A stretch of 64,000 nt of DNA, taken from contig JAQISU010000170.1 in assembly GCA_029339505.1 (NCBI GenBank), forward strand, positions 264,501 to 328,500, read 5' to 3'. Positions within the stretch are counted from its first letter, which is position 1. Every line of letters starts with the position of its first letter. This stretch comes from Unio delphinus. Lineage: Eukaryota; Mollusca; Bivalvia; Unionida; Unionidae. A program made the position numbers and the translations under genes. This document shows, piece by piece, positions 23,353 to 35,312 of this stretch. The notes beneath the pieces were generated by a model. It worked only from the letters and a program-made list of their open reading frames with translations. It was not told the origin of the DNA and ran no database searches.

Positions 23353-24303
23353 TAACTACATACTGTTCATTTCATGGAACGAAGATGCAGAAGTATAAGC
23401 TATTGGTAACTTTGGGCATAATAATGTTAACTCATTACTCTTCGGGTATAAAATAAGATAGTTTAATGTGATGATTTGGGAGATAAGGCAAAAGAGTGCC
23501 CGTTTAAATTTACTTATACCGTCAGTTTATTTAACACGTTTGAGGGACAAAAATCATTTTCGAAAATTTTGTTCTACATAATAATGTTCCTTGGTTTAAT
23601 ATAAAAACATACATTGTAATAAATTCAATTCACGGATAAACAGTTTCAAAGTGCGCATGCGTACACTATAGTAGAGTTAAGCAAGAGTTGTTGTTCTTGA
23701 ATTGTGAGTATATAAAAAAAACGTGTGCTGTGAAGCTTTAACTGTAAGAAGTCAAGTCATTTGATTAGGTAAATAAATAAAAGAATTAAAAAAAAGTATT
23801 TCCAGTTGACGGAATATCCCCGTTTCTCATTGCCGACCCTTGACTTTTTCCCCAATGGTATTGAAAAAAAATAAATTAAAATCACATTGCCGAAATTTAT
23901 TTGTATATCTATAGTCTGACTATACATCCCCGTTTGTTTTGTACCCATATCGATTTCAATAACGAAAATAATTAAATGATAAAAAGTGCACAGAGCTAAG
24001 TCAACTGAATTAGTGATTTATAATTTCTAACCTACATGTGACCAGAATGGCACTAATACTGCCATCTCCTGCACATTTCATGATTAACGGACTTTCCAAA
24101 GAAACAAACGGGTTGGTATAGTTGGACTATAATTGAGCCCGTTTTGCCCAGTACTTTGAAGTGCTTGAAATATTACTAGATTTATAGATAATGTTTATTT
24201 TTAAAAAATGGAGAAAAAAACACGCCCAACCTTGATGAGGTGTTTTATTCTGTCCTTTACAAATGAAAGGAATATGTCGAGCTTTGGTGTGGTCTCCAGA
24301 AAA

Positions 24304-24792
24304 TGTTGTTGTCACACGGGCAGGCAACAGTGGAGAGAGGATTTTCTGTCAACAAACAGGTATCTGTTGAGAACCTCAGCAGAGAAAGCCTCAGAGCTCA
24401 AGTGCTAATCATTGACACAATGAGAAAAGCAGGTGGACCATTGGAAAATCATCATTAGCAATGAAATGATGACACATGGCTCCTTTGCAAGACATAAGTA
24501 CCATTCTTATCTGGATAAGAAGAAAGCAGAGAAGGATGAGAAAAACCAAAGAGGAAAGAAACGGGAGTTAGCCTTGGATGAAGTGGAAGAACTTAAAGCC
24601 AGAAAACTGCCTCTTGAAGCTAACATTGCCAGCCTACATGCTTCCTCTGTACAGAAAGCAGAAGAGGCAGAGTTAAAAGGACCGATTGTGCTTGTCACAG
24701 AGTCAAATGCTCTTAGGAGAAAAGCAGAGGAAGAGATGACAGTGGTAGCATCTTATTCCAAAATGATTGAAGAGAAATTAAAGCAAATATAA
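24304..24792 (+). pseudogene. Transposase C-terminal fragment with coiled coil, frameshifted
   Basis: One frame reads LLSHGQATVERGFSVNKQVS and continues to MRKAGGPLENHH before a stop at about 24453. A shifted frame continues with MMTHGSFARHKYHSYLDKKK, a Lys/Glu-rich coiled-coil stretch, and ends EEKLKQI with a TAA at 24792. The VERGFSxN motif is typical of the C-terminal region of hAT-like transposases. A frameshift near 24440 breaks the gene. It is not a host gene. Confidence 0.7.
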
Positions 24793-25135
24793 TAATGCAT
24801 TTAAAGCAATGCTGATGTCTGTTAAGAGAACAATTTATTTTGCATTAAATCTGACACGTATGTTACATATTTCTGAAAGAACAACAGATGTTAACCTATC
24901 TTCTAGATAATTATAATACAATTTTAGGAAATTAATTATAGTTTGACTTTAATCAGTAATCAATATTGTAGTATTTGGCGTTCATTTTTCTCATATAACC
25001 TGTATACACAATATTAGCAAAAATAGGTCTTGGAAATCTCTGTTTGTGGTCTTTGAAAGTTTGGGAAAAGTCTTTGAATTTATCATCCATAGTTCAGTAT
25101 GAACCCTGATGAATATATCTTAGTATATCAGTCAT

Positions 25136-25404
25136 GTTGTTGTTGTTGTTGTTGTTGTAGGGTTTAACGCCATTTTTCAGCACACGATAGGCTATACATG
25201 GCTTCCAGTATTATTGGTGGAGGAAGAACCCAGGAGATGCCCCGGAAAGAACCACCAACCCACGACGAGCTCCTGGCAGGCTTTCTCATATTAACTACAT
25301 TAGCCGAATCTTAGACTTGAAGCCACACAGACAGAGGTGAGATGGCAATGATCTGTAATGGACAGTGCTTTAGACCAGGTCACTTAGTCACTCGGGGGGC
25401 CCCT
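25136..25404 (-). mobile_element. tRNA-derived SINE, family A
   Basis: On the minus strand the head GGGGCCCCCCGAGTGACTAA is followed by the family body and ends AAAATGGCGTTAAACCC plus (CAA)n. TATATCAGTCA flanks both sides as an 11-bp target duplication. Confidence 0.92.
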
Positions 25405-25666
25405 ATATCAGTCACATAGGACAAAATTATTACCCATATATTTGGTTATATCAAAGCCATGTAGGTTAAAATTATCACTCATATGTAAAATATTTATACT
25501 TGTCACAAGATTGGTTAGGTGTAATTCCTGTTCTGGGATTAAAGTCACCATGGAGCAACTGTTGGACTGGCAGGCCTTAAAAATTACAAATATACATATA
25601 AAAAGTATGTAATTCTAACATTCCTACATCATTTTTTGTCTCATTACGATCTTAATAACATTTTCA

Positions 25667-25670
<4 letters not shown>
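25405..25670. other. AT-rich intron
   Basis: No recognised content between the SINE and the TA microsatellite. Confidence 0.4.

Positions 25671-25671
<1 letters not shown>

Positions 25672-25719
<48 letters not shown>
25672..25719. repeat. (TA)n microsatellite
   Basis: About 24 uninterrupted TA units. Confidence 0.97.
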
Positions 25720-26152
25720 CTTAGTATCTTTATCAAGATTGAATAAATATTTATCAGAAAGAATTGATTCATACTGTTAATCCTGATAGTTTACTTTTAC
25801 ATAGAGCACCAGAGATTATTGGGGAAACAAGTACCATGTAGATTACTGCCAAATGTAGGCTTTGTAATTCCAATATTACACAAGCTTTCATGCATTTTAA
25901 AAAAACTTAAATTGTTTTGTGTATCTGGACACCAGTAATGAAGAGAAAGTAATAGCAGAAACTTTGGATTACATACATTGTTTTTTTTATAGATAACGTA
26001 CAATTGCAGACTAGCATAAACTGTGGAATGTTGTATTTGAGGATCAGAATTTCTTTACACAATTTTATTTGTTTAGTGTGGAAGTACTTCAATTGTATTT
26101 CTTTATCATATTGATTTAACATACTTCTTGTAAAAAGATGTCAAAATTTAGC

Positions 26153-26153
<1 letters not shown>
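25720..26153. other. AT-rich intron
   Basis: Overlapping short minus-strand frames lack any recognisable domain. Nothing else is seen. Confidence 0.4.

Positions 26154-26210
<57 letters not shown>
26154..26210. repeat. Poly-T tract
   Basis: More than 50 consecutive T. It could be a retroposon tail on the minus strand, but no matching body was recognised; an assembly or polymerase artefact in length is possible. Confidence 0.95.
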
Positions 26211-26214
<4 letters not shown>

Positions 26215-26877
26215 GAGAATTATTTTACAACTATTTTACCACATCTGAAATTCTGAAATATTTGTAACATGGTTATATATGTTTAGTGAAATATAATTTG
26301 ACAGTTGCTAGTATTAATAATCATGGTTAAGTTTTAAAAAGGTCTATCGTTTATATGGTATTGCATGTACTGTGCATTATTTTTGGGTAATTTCATATAT
26401 TTGTATGCCATTACTCACAAATTATTTGAAATTTTTATTTTGTTTATTTTGATTTTAATAAAAGAAAATTAATACCTCAGTATGCTTCCTTCCTGAAACA
26501 CTTCCAGTTTAAATTCCCAAGAATTAAAAACATGTGGACTAATTTATATTCATGTGAATTAGAATTTCAGTTTGTGTGAAAGCCATGCGCCTGAGTTAGA
26601 CCTCTGTAAACTTAACTTGTAAAGATCTTGGATGACTTTTATCACAAGCAAAATAATTTGCATAGTAATTTGTCTTTGTCACTGGCATGAATTCTTATCA
26701 GAACATAAAATAAACGTGATATAAAGGTTTGGGATCATCTTTTTACCTTGTGTTCTTCTAATGCTACAAGTAGTAAGCAAGAGTAGTGAACTAATAAACT
26801 ATTCAGTTATGTAAAGCAGTTGAGAGATATTAGGCTAGGCAATACAATGATTGAAATTGGCATTGGACAGTCATACA
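26211..26877. other. AT-rich intron
   Basis: No exon or known element is visible. Confidence 0.4.
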
Positions 26878-26886
26878 TACATACAC

Positions 26887-26944
<58 letters not shown>
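26878..26944. repeat. (AC)n microsatellite
   Basis: About 25-30 AC units with a few interruptions at the edges. It creates a meaningless Val-Cys frame on the minus strand. Confidence 0.97.
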
Positions 26945-26945
<1 letters not shown>

Positions 26946-27016
26946 GGCATGCAATTTTAATGATTGCATAAATTCTGTTTTGGATTGTAATTTTAAAAGC
27001 AAAAATTCTTTTTAAC

Positions 27017-27640
27017 ACATCAACCCTAGCGCCGAGTTTATGGAGCATGAGGTTATCGAGGTAGCAGCCTACTTGCACGGTCTGTATCGTCGAGGTCATG
27101 CATGATACACTAAAGTGGGTGGTATTATAGAAGGGTTGACAGATTTATCTCTACAAAGATACCAAATAATATGGACATTTTAGTTGCACTACAAAATACA
27201 GAGAAAAAAACTAATTTTTTTAACCCTGTTTTTTGTTTCCACCCAAAATTTGCCCATGGTCAGAATCTGATTTTGTGTTCAGATTTTAGACTTTATGGCC
27301 TCAGATCTAAGGCAGATCGGTATAAAGTGCACTCAGACTGGTGAACCTGTGCGAAAATAGGATAAGGTGGACATTTTGAATAAAGAGTCTTCTCCATATG
27401 AAAATTATGGGTCCGTTAAGCAAAAACAAAAAGAAAAGATCTCCAACTTTTCACCTTCTGCTCATGAGCCAGCCAACTAACCAATGGAAAATATTTTTCT
27501 TTTGCACAACTAGGCATTGGACTAATGGAAAATTGCTTAGAAATCTATGTATTATGATGTATTCAGAAATAGTCCCCAAAATGTGTTTCCTACTCGCATC
27601 TCATGCGAAAACAGCAAAAACCTCCAGGGGTTAATATGTT
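27017..27640 (-). mobile_element. TTAA-type MITE-like repeat (copy 2)
   Basis: On the minus strand it starts TAACATATTAACCCCTGGAGG; the other end is TAACACATCAACCCTAGCG on the plus strand, giving loose inverted ends of the form TAACAYATYAACCC. The interior matches 15150-15680 in the opposite orientation. The TTAACCC ends suggest a piggyBac-type non-autonomous element. No coding capacity. Confidence 0.72.
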
Positions 27641-28096
27641 AACTGATACTTGTTGTCTAGCAGGAAATCTGAACCGATTGCCTGTTTGTTATTGTTTTTA
27701 AAATAATGCTTTCAAGTTATAGGAGCTGGAGACCTGTTTGGTTATCTCATCTCCATGACACTTATTCAATATATTTTTTGTAAGGTTTCATGGTGTATGC
27801 AGTATTGAAAATCCTTAAATTTGAGTGGTTGCCTTGAAATCTATCAGAATTTGGCTTGATCATTTAAAATTCCTTGAATTTTTTCCAAAACGGCACATTT
27901 TTTTGAGGAATAGGAGCATTAAAAACAATAAAATATATTATTTTAGATTCTGTGATTTTTGTATTATTTTTTTTCTCCATAATATCAATAAATGGTATAA
28001 AATTGTATGGATTATGTGGGTAGTTACTAGATGGAACAGCATGCATTTTGTGTTGAGATATGCAAATTAGGTATGTGTTTTTTTTTTCATTTTTAT
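27641..28096. other. AT-rich intron
   Basis: Nothing recognised. Short frames on both strands here are chance. Confidence 0.4.
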
Positions 28097-28321
28097 TTAA
28101 CCCTTTGAACCCGACAGGCCGGTTTACCAGCCTATTGTAACCTTGTATATACCCGAAAGGCCGGTATACCGGCCTTGCTATCTACCGTCATAACCCGACA
28201 GGCTGGTATACCGGCCTGTGTTATGTTATTTGCTAGATTCGCTATAGTATGGTCAAAATTTGCCGGGGAGGCTCGGGTTAGGGTGTCGAAATATGGGGGA
28301 GATTAGGGTTCAAAGGGTTAA
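28097..28321. mobile_element. piggyBac-type MITE with palindromic core
   Basis: TTAA lies at both borders, and directly inside are CCCTTTGAACCC and GGGTTCAAAGGG, a perfect 12-bp inverted repeat. The interior holds three spaced copies of an AGGCCGGTATACCGGCCT-type palindrome. About 225 bp with no gene. TTAA target and CCCT ends fit piggyBac; a related but larger element with CCCTTTA ends lies at 37239-38478. Confidence 0.9.
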
Positions 28322-29789
28322 ATCTGGCTTTGTACTTGTTCCTGTATGCAGTGATGAGCAAATTAGCATAGAAAGTTCAGTACTCAAAACTCTTTGGGAA
28401 GTCTTTGAAAACACCTTAAAGGAACATTTTTGCCTGCACAACAAATTCAGTTTACTTTCGTCTAGAATTTCCAAAATGTATGGCTTGCTTGCACTTTGAG
28501 AAAGCAAGAAGCCTATTGACATTAGGGTCAAAAGGTAAAATGTCAAATTTACTGCAACTGAAAGATGAAAATTAGTTCCCAAATATTGACATTAGTTCTA
28601 CAGCACAAGCTGCGATTTAACTTTGTGGATATCTTGCACTTGTTGTAAGGAAGAAGCCTATCACTTTGGCGGTCAGAAGGTCAAAAGCCAAGGTCAATAC
28701 CATTAGTTCTGCATCACAGACTTAGACCAAACTTTGCCAATAGCTTAAAATTGATTTAAAGCAGCTTTTTGATTTGGTTTAAAAGGTCAAAAGATAAAGG
28801 TAACTTAGCTACATTGAGGACTGTTAAACACTGGGTACACATACAAGTTGATGTTCATGGTATTTATGTTAGAAATTTGTAGATAAAAACATAATGATTA
28901 GTCAGATTTCAAAGCAAAAACATTGAAGTCTTTTTGAAGTTTAAAATATCTGGTTTGCCCTTAAAATATATTGTGAATTATGGATTAATAGTCATTTGGT
29001 CAGTACTTTCCCAGATTTCACTGACATTGATTTGATATCTCTAACTTATAAGTACATCTCAATAGTTGATGTTCTGTCTTTGTAAAGTTCTTTTGTAAGA
29101 CAATTAATATGGACAAGTGTGTCAGCTTGTATAGGTATGCAAGAGTATATTAAAAGTGGAGTTATCCCAGAGTCATCCAGAGTCATATATATTAATATGG
29201 ACAAGTATGTCTACTTGTATGGATATGCAGTAGTAGTACGGTACACTAAAAGTGGAGTTATGCCAGTGGCACATCAGTTAATATAGACAAGTAGGTCCAC
29301 TTGCAAGGCGGGGGGGAGGGGGCAACCAAGGGTTATGAACCTGAGCTGAAAGACAATTTTTAGTTTTATAAAAGCAGACTTTTGTTTCAACAAAAAGTAG
29401 GAGAGGCTTGGATGTTTCTTACTCCAGGACCCTTGATCACTCTCTATGGCCCTGTTTGTATGGATATGCCATAGCCATGTCATTTTGTATCCAATTCGCA
29501 GCAAGTAATTTATTTTATTGCTCCAAAAATAATATTGACATCAAAATGATTTTATATTAACAGACTGTCAGAAGTAACATAACAGTCAGTTATGGTTTAA
29601 ATCACATTTTCTGATATGAAAAACATTTCTTATCTGAAGGAGAAAAAAACTTTTAATTGGATTAGTTGCCTCATGTATTTTCTTCAGTCCATCTTTTTCA
29701 GAACCAGTAATTCTTTTTATGTTTTTTTTAATAATAGCATTTCCTGGTGCATGAGAGAGATATGTGGCTGTGAGTAAGTTTGACCTTTG
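28322..29789. other. Intron with faint old repeats
   Basis: At about 28490-28830 there are AGCCTAT(C/T)ACxTT-GGTCAAAAGGTCAAAAG-type blocks spaced about 150-180 bp, reminiscent of old tandem units. At 29100-29290 GACAAGTRTGTCxxCTTGTA...GGTATGCA blocks repeat twice. No coding exon. Confidence 0.45.
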
Positions 29790-29990
29790 ATCTTTTTAAA
29801 TCATGACTCAACATAATTTTGAGTGCCCCTTGGTAAGAAGATGACGGTAAGCAGATGACACTCCTTGACTTGTATGCAAGAAATTGTGCAGATAACAACA
29901 AAAAGTAGACAAAATAAATACATTGCTGAAATTGCTCAATCTGATTTGGATACTCCTTGGATCTGATACATTCATCTGATGTACAAGGAC
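29790..29990 (+). repeat. Dispersed repeat, copy 1
   Basis: It shares with 54400-54580 the order GTAAxCAGATG, ACTTGTATGCAAGAAATTGTG, AGATAACAACAAAA, then AATCTGATTTGGATACTCCTT and GATC...TTCATCTGA. Same orientation, moderately diverged. It lies next to the 3' side of the LINE at 30002, but its partner has no LINE beside it. Confidence 0.65.
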
Positions 29991-30001
29991 AAAGAAAAAT
30001 T

Positions 30002-32240
30002 TCAAGTTGGACATGTTATGTAGGAAACACTTGCTAAGACACTGTCAAGTTTAATGACTTTAAAAACTGTGTCCCAAGGCCATTGCCAGTTCTCTGGATC
30101 ACCGAATGATACATTTGCATGTATATACAAATGGAACATTTTTGTTTTCAAATTATGATCAAGTATTTTCCCCAGCTTTTCAAGATAGTGGTCCTTATTT
30201 CTCCCTGACAGGAATGTAAATTTGATGGAGCCCAGGTCAAGATCAAGTGCCAATGCCTGTGTCGCCGCAAAACTTTTCCTGGACCATTCTATGATGTTGT
30301 CAGTCCACTTTTTTCTCAGTCTTCCACTCCTTCTGCCAACCTGGACACTGCCCTGCAGTACTGTTGTGGAGAGATTGTTGGATCTAATGGCATGGCCATA
30401 CCATTTCGGCTTACTCATTTTGACAGTGGTGAGGAGGTTTTCATGTTGGCCTACTTTGTGTCTGTTGGTGTTAGGCACTTCCTCATTTGTGATGTGGTTC
30501 ATGTAAGAAATGCCAAGGATGGTTCTGTAGCATCTCATTTTAAGTGCCTGCATTCTTCATTGTAATTCTGCTGTTTGGGTCCAGGCCTCACATGAATACA
30601 AAAAGATTGAAATGACTAGTACTCTCAATAGACGGATTTTAGTTTTCAGACAGATATTCTTGTCTTAGCTTTGACATAGCTACCCTTGTTTGTGCTGCTC
30701 GTGACAAAGCTTCTACTCTTGAAGTTGAACCCTTTTCGGTGATTTTGGAACCAAGGTATTTGAAATAGCTCACTGTTTCAAGTTCCTGTCCTCTGACTTT
30801 AATCTTGGCTGAGATTTGTTTGCCACTATTTGTCATCAGCTTTGTCTTCTCAGCGCTTAACTCCATGTCAAATGTAGATGTTTCATCCAGGTTCTCCACT
30901 AAGGTGGCAAGCTCGTCTTCACTGCCTGCCAGCTCATCAATGTCATCTGCAAAGCAATGGTTGGTGATGTTATGCCCTCCAATGCTGATTGTCCAACAGT
31001 GGTTTTCCAGGGTTTCACTCATGATGTGCTCTAAGTTGATGTTGAAAAGCATGGTGACATAAGACAGCCTTGGCGTGCTCCAACTGAAGTTTTGAACCAG
31101 TCCTACATAGAACCTTGAGCAGTTACTGCACTGGTAGCCTTGGCCTTACAGCTGCTTGATGGTTTTGGCCAACATTTGACCTATGTTGTACTTCTTCATG
31201 GTGGTTCACAATCCCTTATGCCACACTCTGTCAAAGGTCTTTTTAAAATCTATGAACGCTATAGATGTCTTGTTGATGTTGCGAGTACTTTTCACACAGA
31301 ACCCTGAGATTGAATAGTTGTTCTGTTGTGCTTCTTCCACTCCAGAACCTACAGAACCTTGCCTGTTCTTCAGTGTTTATTTCTTCAACTTGTGGTTTCA
31401 GTTTATTCAAGATGATCTTCAGCATCACTTTACTAGCATGGCTGATCAAACTGATTGTTCTGTAATTTTGGAACAGCTGGAGGTTGTCTATTTGGGGAGT
31501 GTTACAATCAGTGACTCGTGTCCACTGTGTTGGCCATTGTCCTGTCTGCCAGATCTTATTGCCTTCCTATTCTTCAGTGCTCTTTTTGCTGACTCCACCT
31601 CTTCTTTGAGAATGGGGGAAATCATCCTCATTTGTGGAGTTTGAAACTTCAAGCACCTCTGGGTCTCCTGTGGACAGATGGTTGTAGGATTCTTTACAAT
31701 ACACAGTCCATCTTTCTGCAGTGTCACTAGCGTTTGTGAATCATTTTCTATTTTTGTTTTGAATGGTACTGACTATTGGTTGCTTCAGTCTGGTGAGGTC
31801 TTTCACAATTTGGAATGCCTTTTTGCAGTTATCCTTTTATCAGACTGCTCTCTATTTCTGTGCATTTTGTCCAGTCATTTTGTTTGCTTTCTTCAAGTTT
31901 TCTGATAGTCTCGTTTTGTTCTTGGTATTCCATTGCCCCTGTTGTGTGTCTGGTGTTTTTGAGGTCTCTTCAGGCATCATACAAATTCAGAATCTCTTCT
32001 GTAACCCAGGGATATTTCTTTGGGCATTGGAGACCATTGATGTCCTTGGCAGCTGTTGTCATGACTGTGTTGAAAGTGTCTGTCATCACTTGAACATCAA
32101 CATCCATCGCAAGGAGTTGAGCAAATTTTCCTCCAATTGTGGCTTGGAATGACTTGCAGATGTTAGGGTCCTTAAGTTGTGCAAGGTTGAATTTGAGCCT
32201 GATGTTTTTTGGCTTGTTAATTTTCTTCAGCCTTACTCAG
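30002..32240 (-). mobile_element. RTE/BovB-like LINE, 5'-truncated and decayed
   Basis: A non-LTR retrotransposon on the minus strand. Reading from 32240 downward: a region matching the spacer upstream of the reverse transcriptase, then RT blocks and the C-terminal region. The endonuclease found in the second copy (57669-59960) is absent, so this copy is 5'-truncated. Several frameshifts and stops are present. Confidence 0.85.
30160..31730 (-). pseudogene. LINE reverse transcriptase, broken
   Basis: In order on the minus strand: ILKEEVESAKRALKNRKA (about 31620, the RT entry block, with PGPDG altered); ISHASKVMLKIILNKLKPQ and EEQARF (31449-31350); NHCFADDIDELAG (about 30960, the FADD catalytic motif); AEKTKLMTNSGKQISAKIKV with FKYLGSKITEKG (thumb side); and MRCYRTILGISYMNH, then KPKWYGHAIRS and GRRSGRLRKKWTDN (C-terminal region). 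These motifs are typical of RTE/CFDP2-like LINEs. Stops between the blocks show it is inactive. Confidence 0.85.
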
Positions 32241-32585
32241 AAGTATGTAAAGTAGGTATTTTACTGTACAGTAAATAGCTGTATGAGTACTTGTGCAATT
32301 AAACTGATTATGAAGAAATTATTATTCAATGATTTCATATAAATTGTGTATTCATATCAAATGCAACAATGTAGGTTTTTAAAAATATTTTGATTATAAG
32401 TATTATCAGCTTAAAACTGAATAGAGTTCATAAGCTTTTACTATGAATTATTATGATAATGAATACTGTTGGAAGGCAAGTCTTGATTAACCAGGAAACA
32501 ACCTCTATGGCGCTAAAAGAGTCAGTTTTCTCACCCAGAGAACTGTCAAAATGTAACTTAATCAGGATTAATGAAAACACAGGGC
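32241..32585. other. Intron sequence
   Basis: Nothing recognised apart from AT-rich sequence. Confidence 0.4.
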
Positions 32586-32589
32586 AAAC

Positions 32590-33260
32590 ACTTGGGAATG
32601 ATATTTATATTTATTATGTGTGTGCTTTAAGAACACTGCAGAAGATACATGTATAGAAATTCATTATTTGTATGCTTTAAGAACACTGCATATGACATAG
32701 ACATTTAGCATTTGTGTTCATTAACAACATTTTGCAAATGATATAGACATTTATTATTTTGTGTGGTGTTAGAACACTGCATATGATATAGACATTATTT
32801 GTGTGCTTTAAGAACATTGCATATGTTATAGACATTTATTATTTGTGTGATTTTATAACACCTCAAATTATTTGTGTTCTTTAAAAAAAATGCAAATTAT
32901 ATAGACATTTATTTTTTCTGCTTTAAGAACACTTTGCAAATGATATTGATATTTATTATTTGTGTTATGTAAGAACACTGTCATAGTTATTATCAGTGGT
33001 GTTGTGCTTTAAAAAGTGAGGGAGTGCACATTATTCAGCTGGGGTAGGGATGGGGAAGGGAACAATGGCAAAAACAAAAAAGGTGAGGGAACTCACAAAG
33101 TAAGTAAGGCAATGCAGTTCCTTTGCATTACAAAAGCACTACACCCTTTGTTATCATTTGTGTGCTTTATGAACTCTTGGCAGATGCATTTAGATCATTT
33201 AGATGTATATTATTTGTGTGTATTAAGAACACTTTGCAGATGTCTAAATGCACTCTTTCG
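32590..33260 (+). repeat. ~45-70-bp diverged tandem repeat
   Basis: The unit contains TTATTATTTGTGTGCTTTAA, GAACACTGCA and ATGATATAGACAT. About ten loose copies with length variation; a non-repeat stretch sits at about 33010-33140. Confidence 0.8.
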
Positions 33261-34145
33261 AATTATTCTATCCTTAAAGTTGCCAGTGTGGAGATTGGTT
33301 GTGTGTGTTTGAGGGTGTTCTTTAATGGCAAACGCGTGATGACTGCATGATTTATTCTTCTTGTAATACTATGTATGTGCCTGTATGTGTAGAGAGTTAG
33401 AGAAAAACAGGGACAAATGCTAGTTGCATACATGACTTGGCTTCTTCAAGCTTGGAAAGTGTGGGGAGGGAAACTTGTTGGTTTTCAAGTTATAACAAGG
33501 GTTGGGCTTCAGCACGGCCAGTGTTGATTTGAAACATAATAGCTGTCTGTTTATGCAATATTCCTAAGATAAATCAAAATATCAATGCATGGATCATAGC
33601 GTATGTCCACTAATGACTGTCCACATTTGGCTGAATTATAGCATCTTCTTTGTCTTTCCTTTCTATTCACCAAAGGTGTGCAACTTACTCTGATAAGAAA
33701 ACAGCAACCCTCCACTCCTTACATATATAATGTGGCAAGTTTCATTAATCCTAGAGGTAGTTTTGGAGTTATGACATGCAATAAAAGTTAACAGTAAGGT
33801 GCTACTGCCACTGACCTTGATGACATCAGCATTGCTCAAACTATTTTATTTCCAAAAATGCAAGACAATATGTATTTGTCTGTTGTTGCTGTAACATTTG
33901 TCTTGAACAGTGATAAGGACAAGTATAGTTAACCTTTCCGATCCATTGGTCAGTGTGCACAACCAGGTCATTTTCACAGAGACATTTTAAGTTTTGTGTT
34001 TAGGTTAGCTTCTCTGGCACTATGGTAGGACATTTGTAATCAATAAAATTGAAATATAGGGTATTTTTTTAGCACATGGTATGGTCCTGCATTTGTCATG
34101 CCTTGTCTCTTTGTCAACAGTTGATTCCATAACACTCTGGTTTCC
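33261..34145. other. Intron sequence
   Basis: No exon or element recognised. Confidence 0.4.
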
Positions 34146-34604
34146 ATAGTTATGATTGCAATGAAACTTGGATTGTTAATGAGTGACATCCATGCATATG
34201 AATGTGATTTTGCATCTGATTGGCTGAGCTGATAAGTGACATTCATGCATAATAAGTCTCTGATTGGCTGAGCTTGTTGCCACTCAGCAAGTCATAGTTT
34301 TTTTAATCTGATTTTGATGATACTTATAATAAATGCTTTTGCAATTGAGATCTGGTAGGAGTTAAATAATACACAGGATCCATGCATACTAATAAGGAAA
34401 TCTGATATGTGATTGGCTGGTATGTTGGCACACTTGAGACTGTACATGTTTTTCTGATTGAATTTTAGTCCAACTTGGTCAATAGACTTAAATGATATAG
34501 GATCATGGAGGGATGCAATTTTTATAGCAAAGAACCATGGATATTAATGAAGAGATATTGCATAAGATTGGTTGAGCTTATCAGGTCTTTAACAACTCTC
34601 TTGG

Positions 34605-34862
34605 GACCCTTGGGAGATCAAATGGTCAGAGGCACTAGCTTTTATGGTTTGCTGACATTTTGACTCTGTCTGCATGGGTTTGAGTCACAGGCTTTGCCTA
34701 TTTGGGTATTTGAGAAAGCTTGCTTATAGCTTTCTGTGGGTTGGTGGTTCTTCTCAGGGGTTAGTCTGTTTTTTCCCTCACCAAGTACATATACCATCAT
34801 GTAACAGTATAGCCTATCATGTGCTGAAAAATAGCAATAAATCCCATGATAACAACAGTAAC
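34605..34862 (+). mobile_element. SINE family A, strongly diverged
   Basis: The head is mostly lost, but GGGTTTGAGTCACAGGCTTTG, GAGAAAGCTTGC, the GGTTGGTGGTTCTT block and GTGCTGAAAAATAGC keep the family order. It sits inside the old tandem repeat. Confidence 0.75.
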
Positions 34863-35087
34863 TCTTATCTGTGATCATAATTTTATCTGATTTTACAAAC
34901 ATAGCTGTAACATAATATATATTTTTATTATTTGTGCAAGATCTACACATTCTTGCATGATTGATTGGCTGAACTGTTTACCACTTCACAAACTGTTTTT
35001 AACCCAATTTGAATCAGACTTGGGAAATGGGCTAAGATGTTGAATGATCTTTTTTTATGAGTGGTATCTGTGCATATCTGTTCTTAC

Positions 35088-35312
35088 AGATTCGGGTGGC
35101 ACTGAGTGTTCACTGCCATCTCGCCTCTGTCCACTTTGGTTTGAGTCTCAGGCTTGGCCAATGTAGGTATGTGAGAAAGCTGCAATTAGCTTCCGTCAGT
35201 GCTTCTTACCAAGGTTTTCCTGGATTATTCGTCCAAAAGTTATACTGGCCACCATGTACAGCCTATCCTGGGTTGAGAAAAGACATTAAACTCAAAAACA
35301 ATAAATTCACAG
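35088..35312 (+). mobile_element. SINE family A, diverged
   Basis: CACTGCCATCTCGCCTCTGTC, GGTTTGAGTCTCAGGCTTGG and TATGTGAGAAAGCTGC match the family body; the tail AGACATTAAACTCAAAAAC is decayed. The tRNA-like head is largely missing. Confidence 0.8.

Larger units (their letters stand above)
22598..25108 (+). mobile_element. hAT-like transposon relic, 2.5 kb
   Basis: The left end CAGGGTTCGTACGGTCTTTG and the right end CAGTATGAACCCTG are inverted (CAGGGTTCRTAC). Subterminal GGTCTTTGAAAGTTTGGGAAAA motifs occur at both ends. The flanks share only a short GATGAA, so the target duplication is not cleanly resolved. Inside are an N-terminal finger fragment (23197-23352) and a C-terminal transposase fragment (24304-24792); the middle has been lost. 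The protein resembles the broken copy at 7262-8050 in type. Confidence 0.75.

Noticed and set aside
24433..24792. 119-codon Lys/Glu-rich frame as a host coiled-coil gene
   Set aside because: It continues, by a frameshift, the VERGFS transposase fragment and lies within an element with inverted ends.
26830..27099. Minus-strand 89-codon frame with Val-Cys repeats
   Set aside because: Produced by the (AC)n microsatellite.
30222..30506. Plus-strand frames at 30222-32152 and 57688-58928
   Set aside because: They are antisense shadows of the minus-strand RTE-like LINE sequence.
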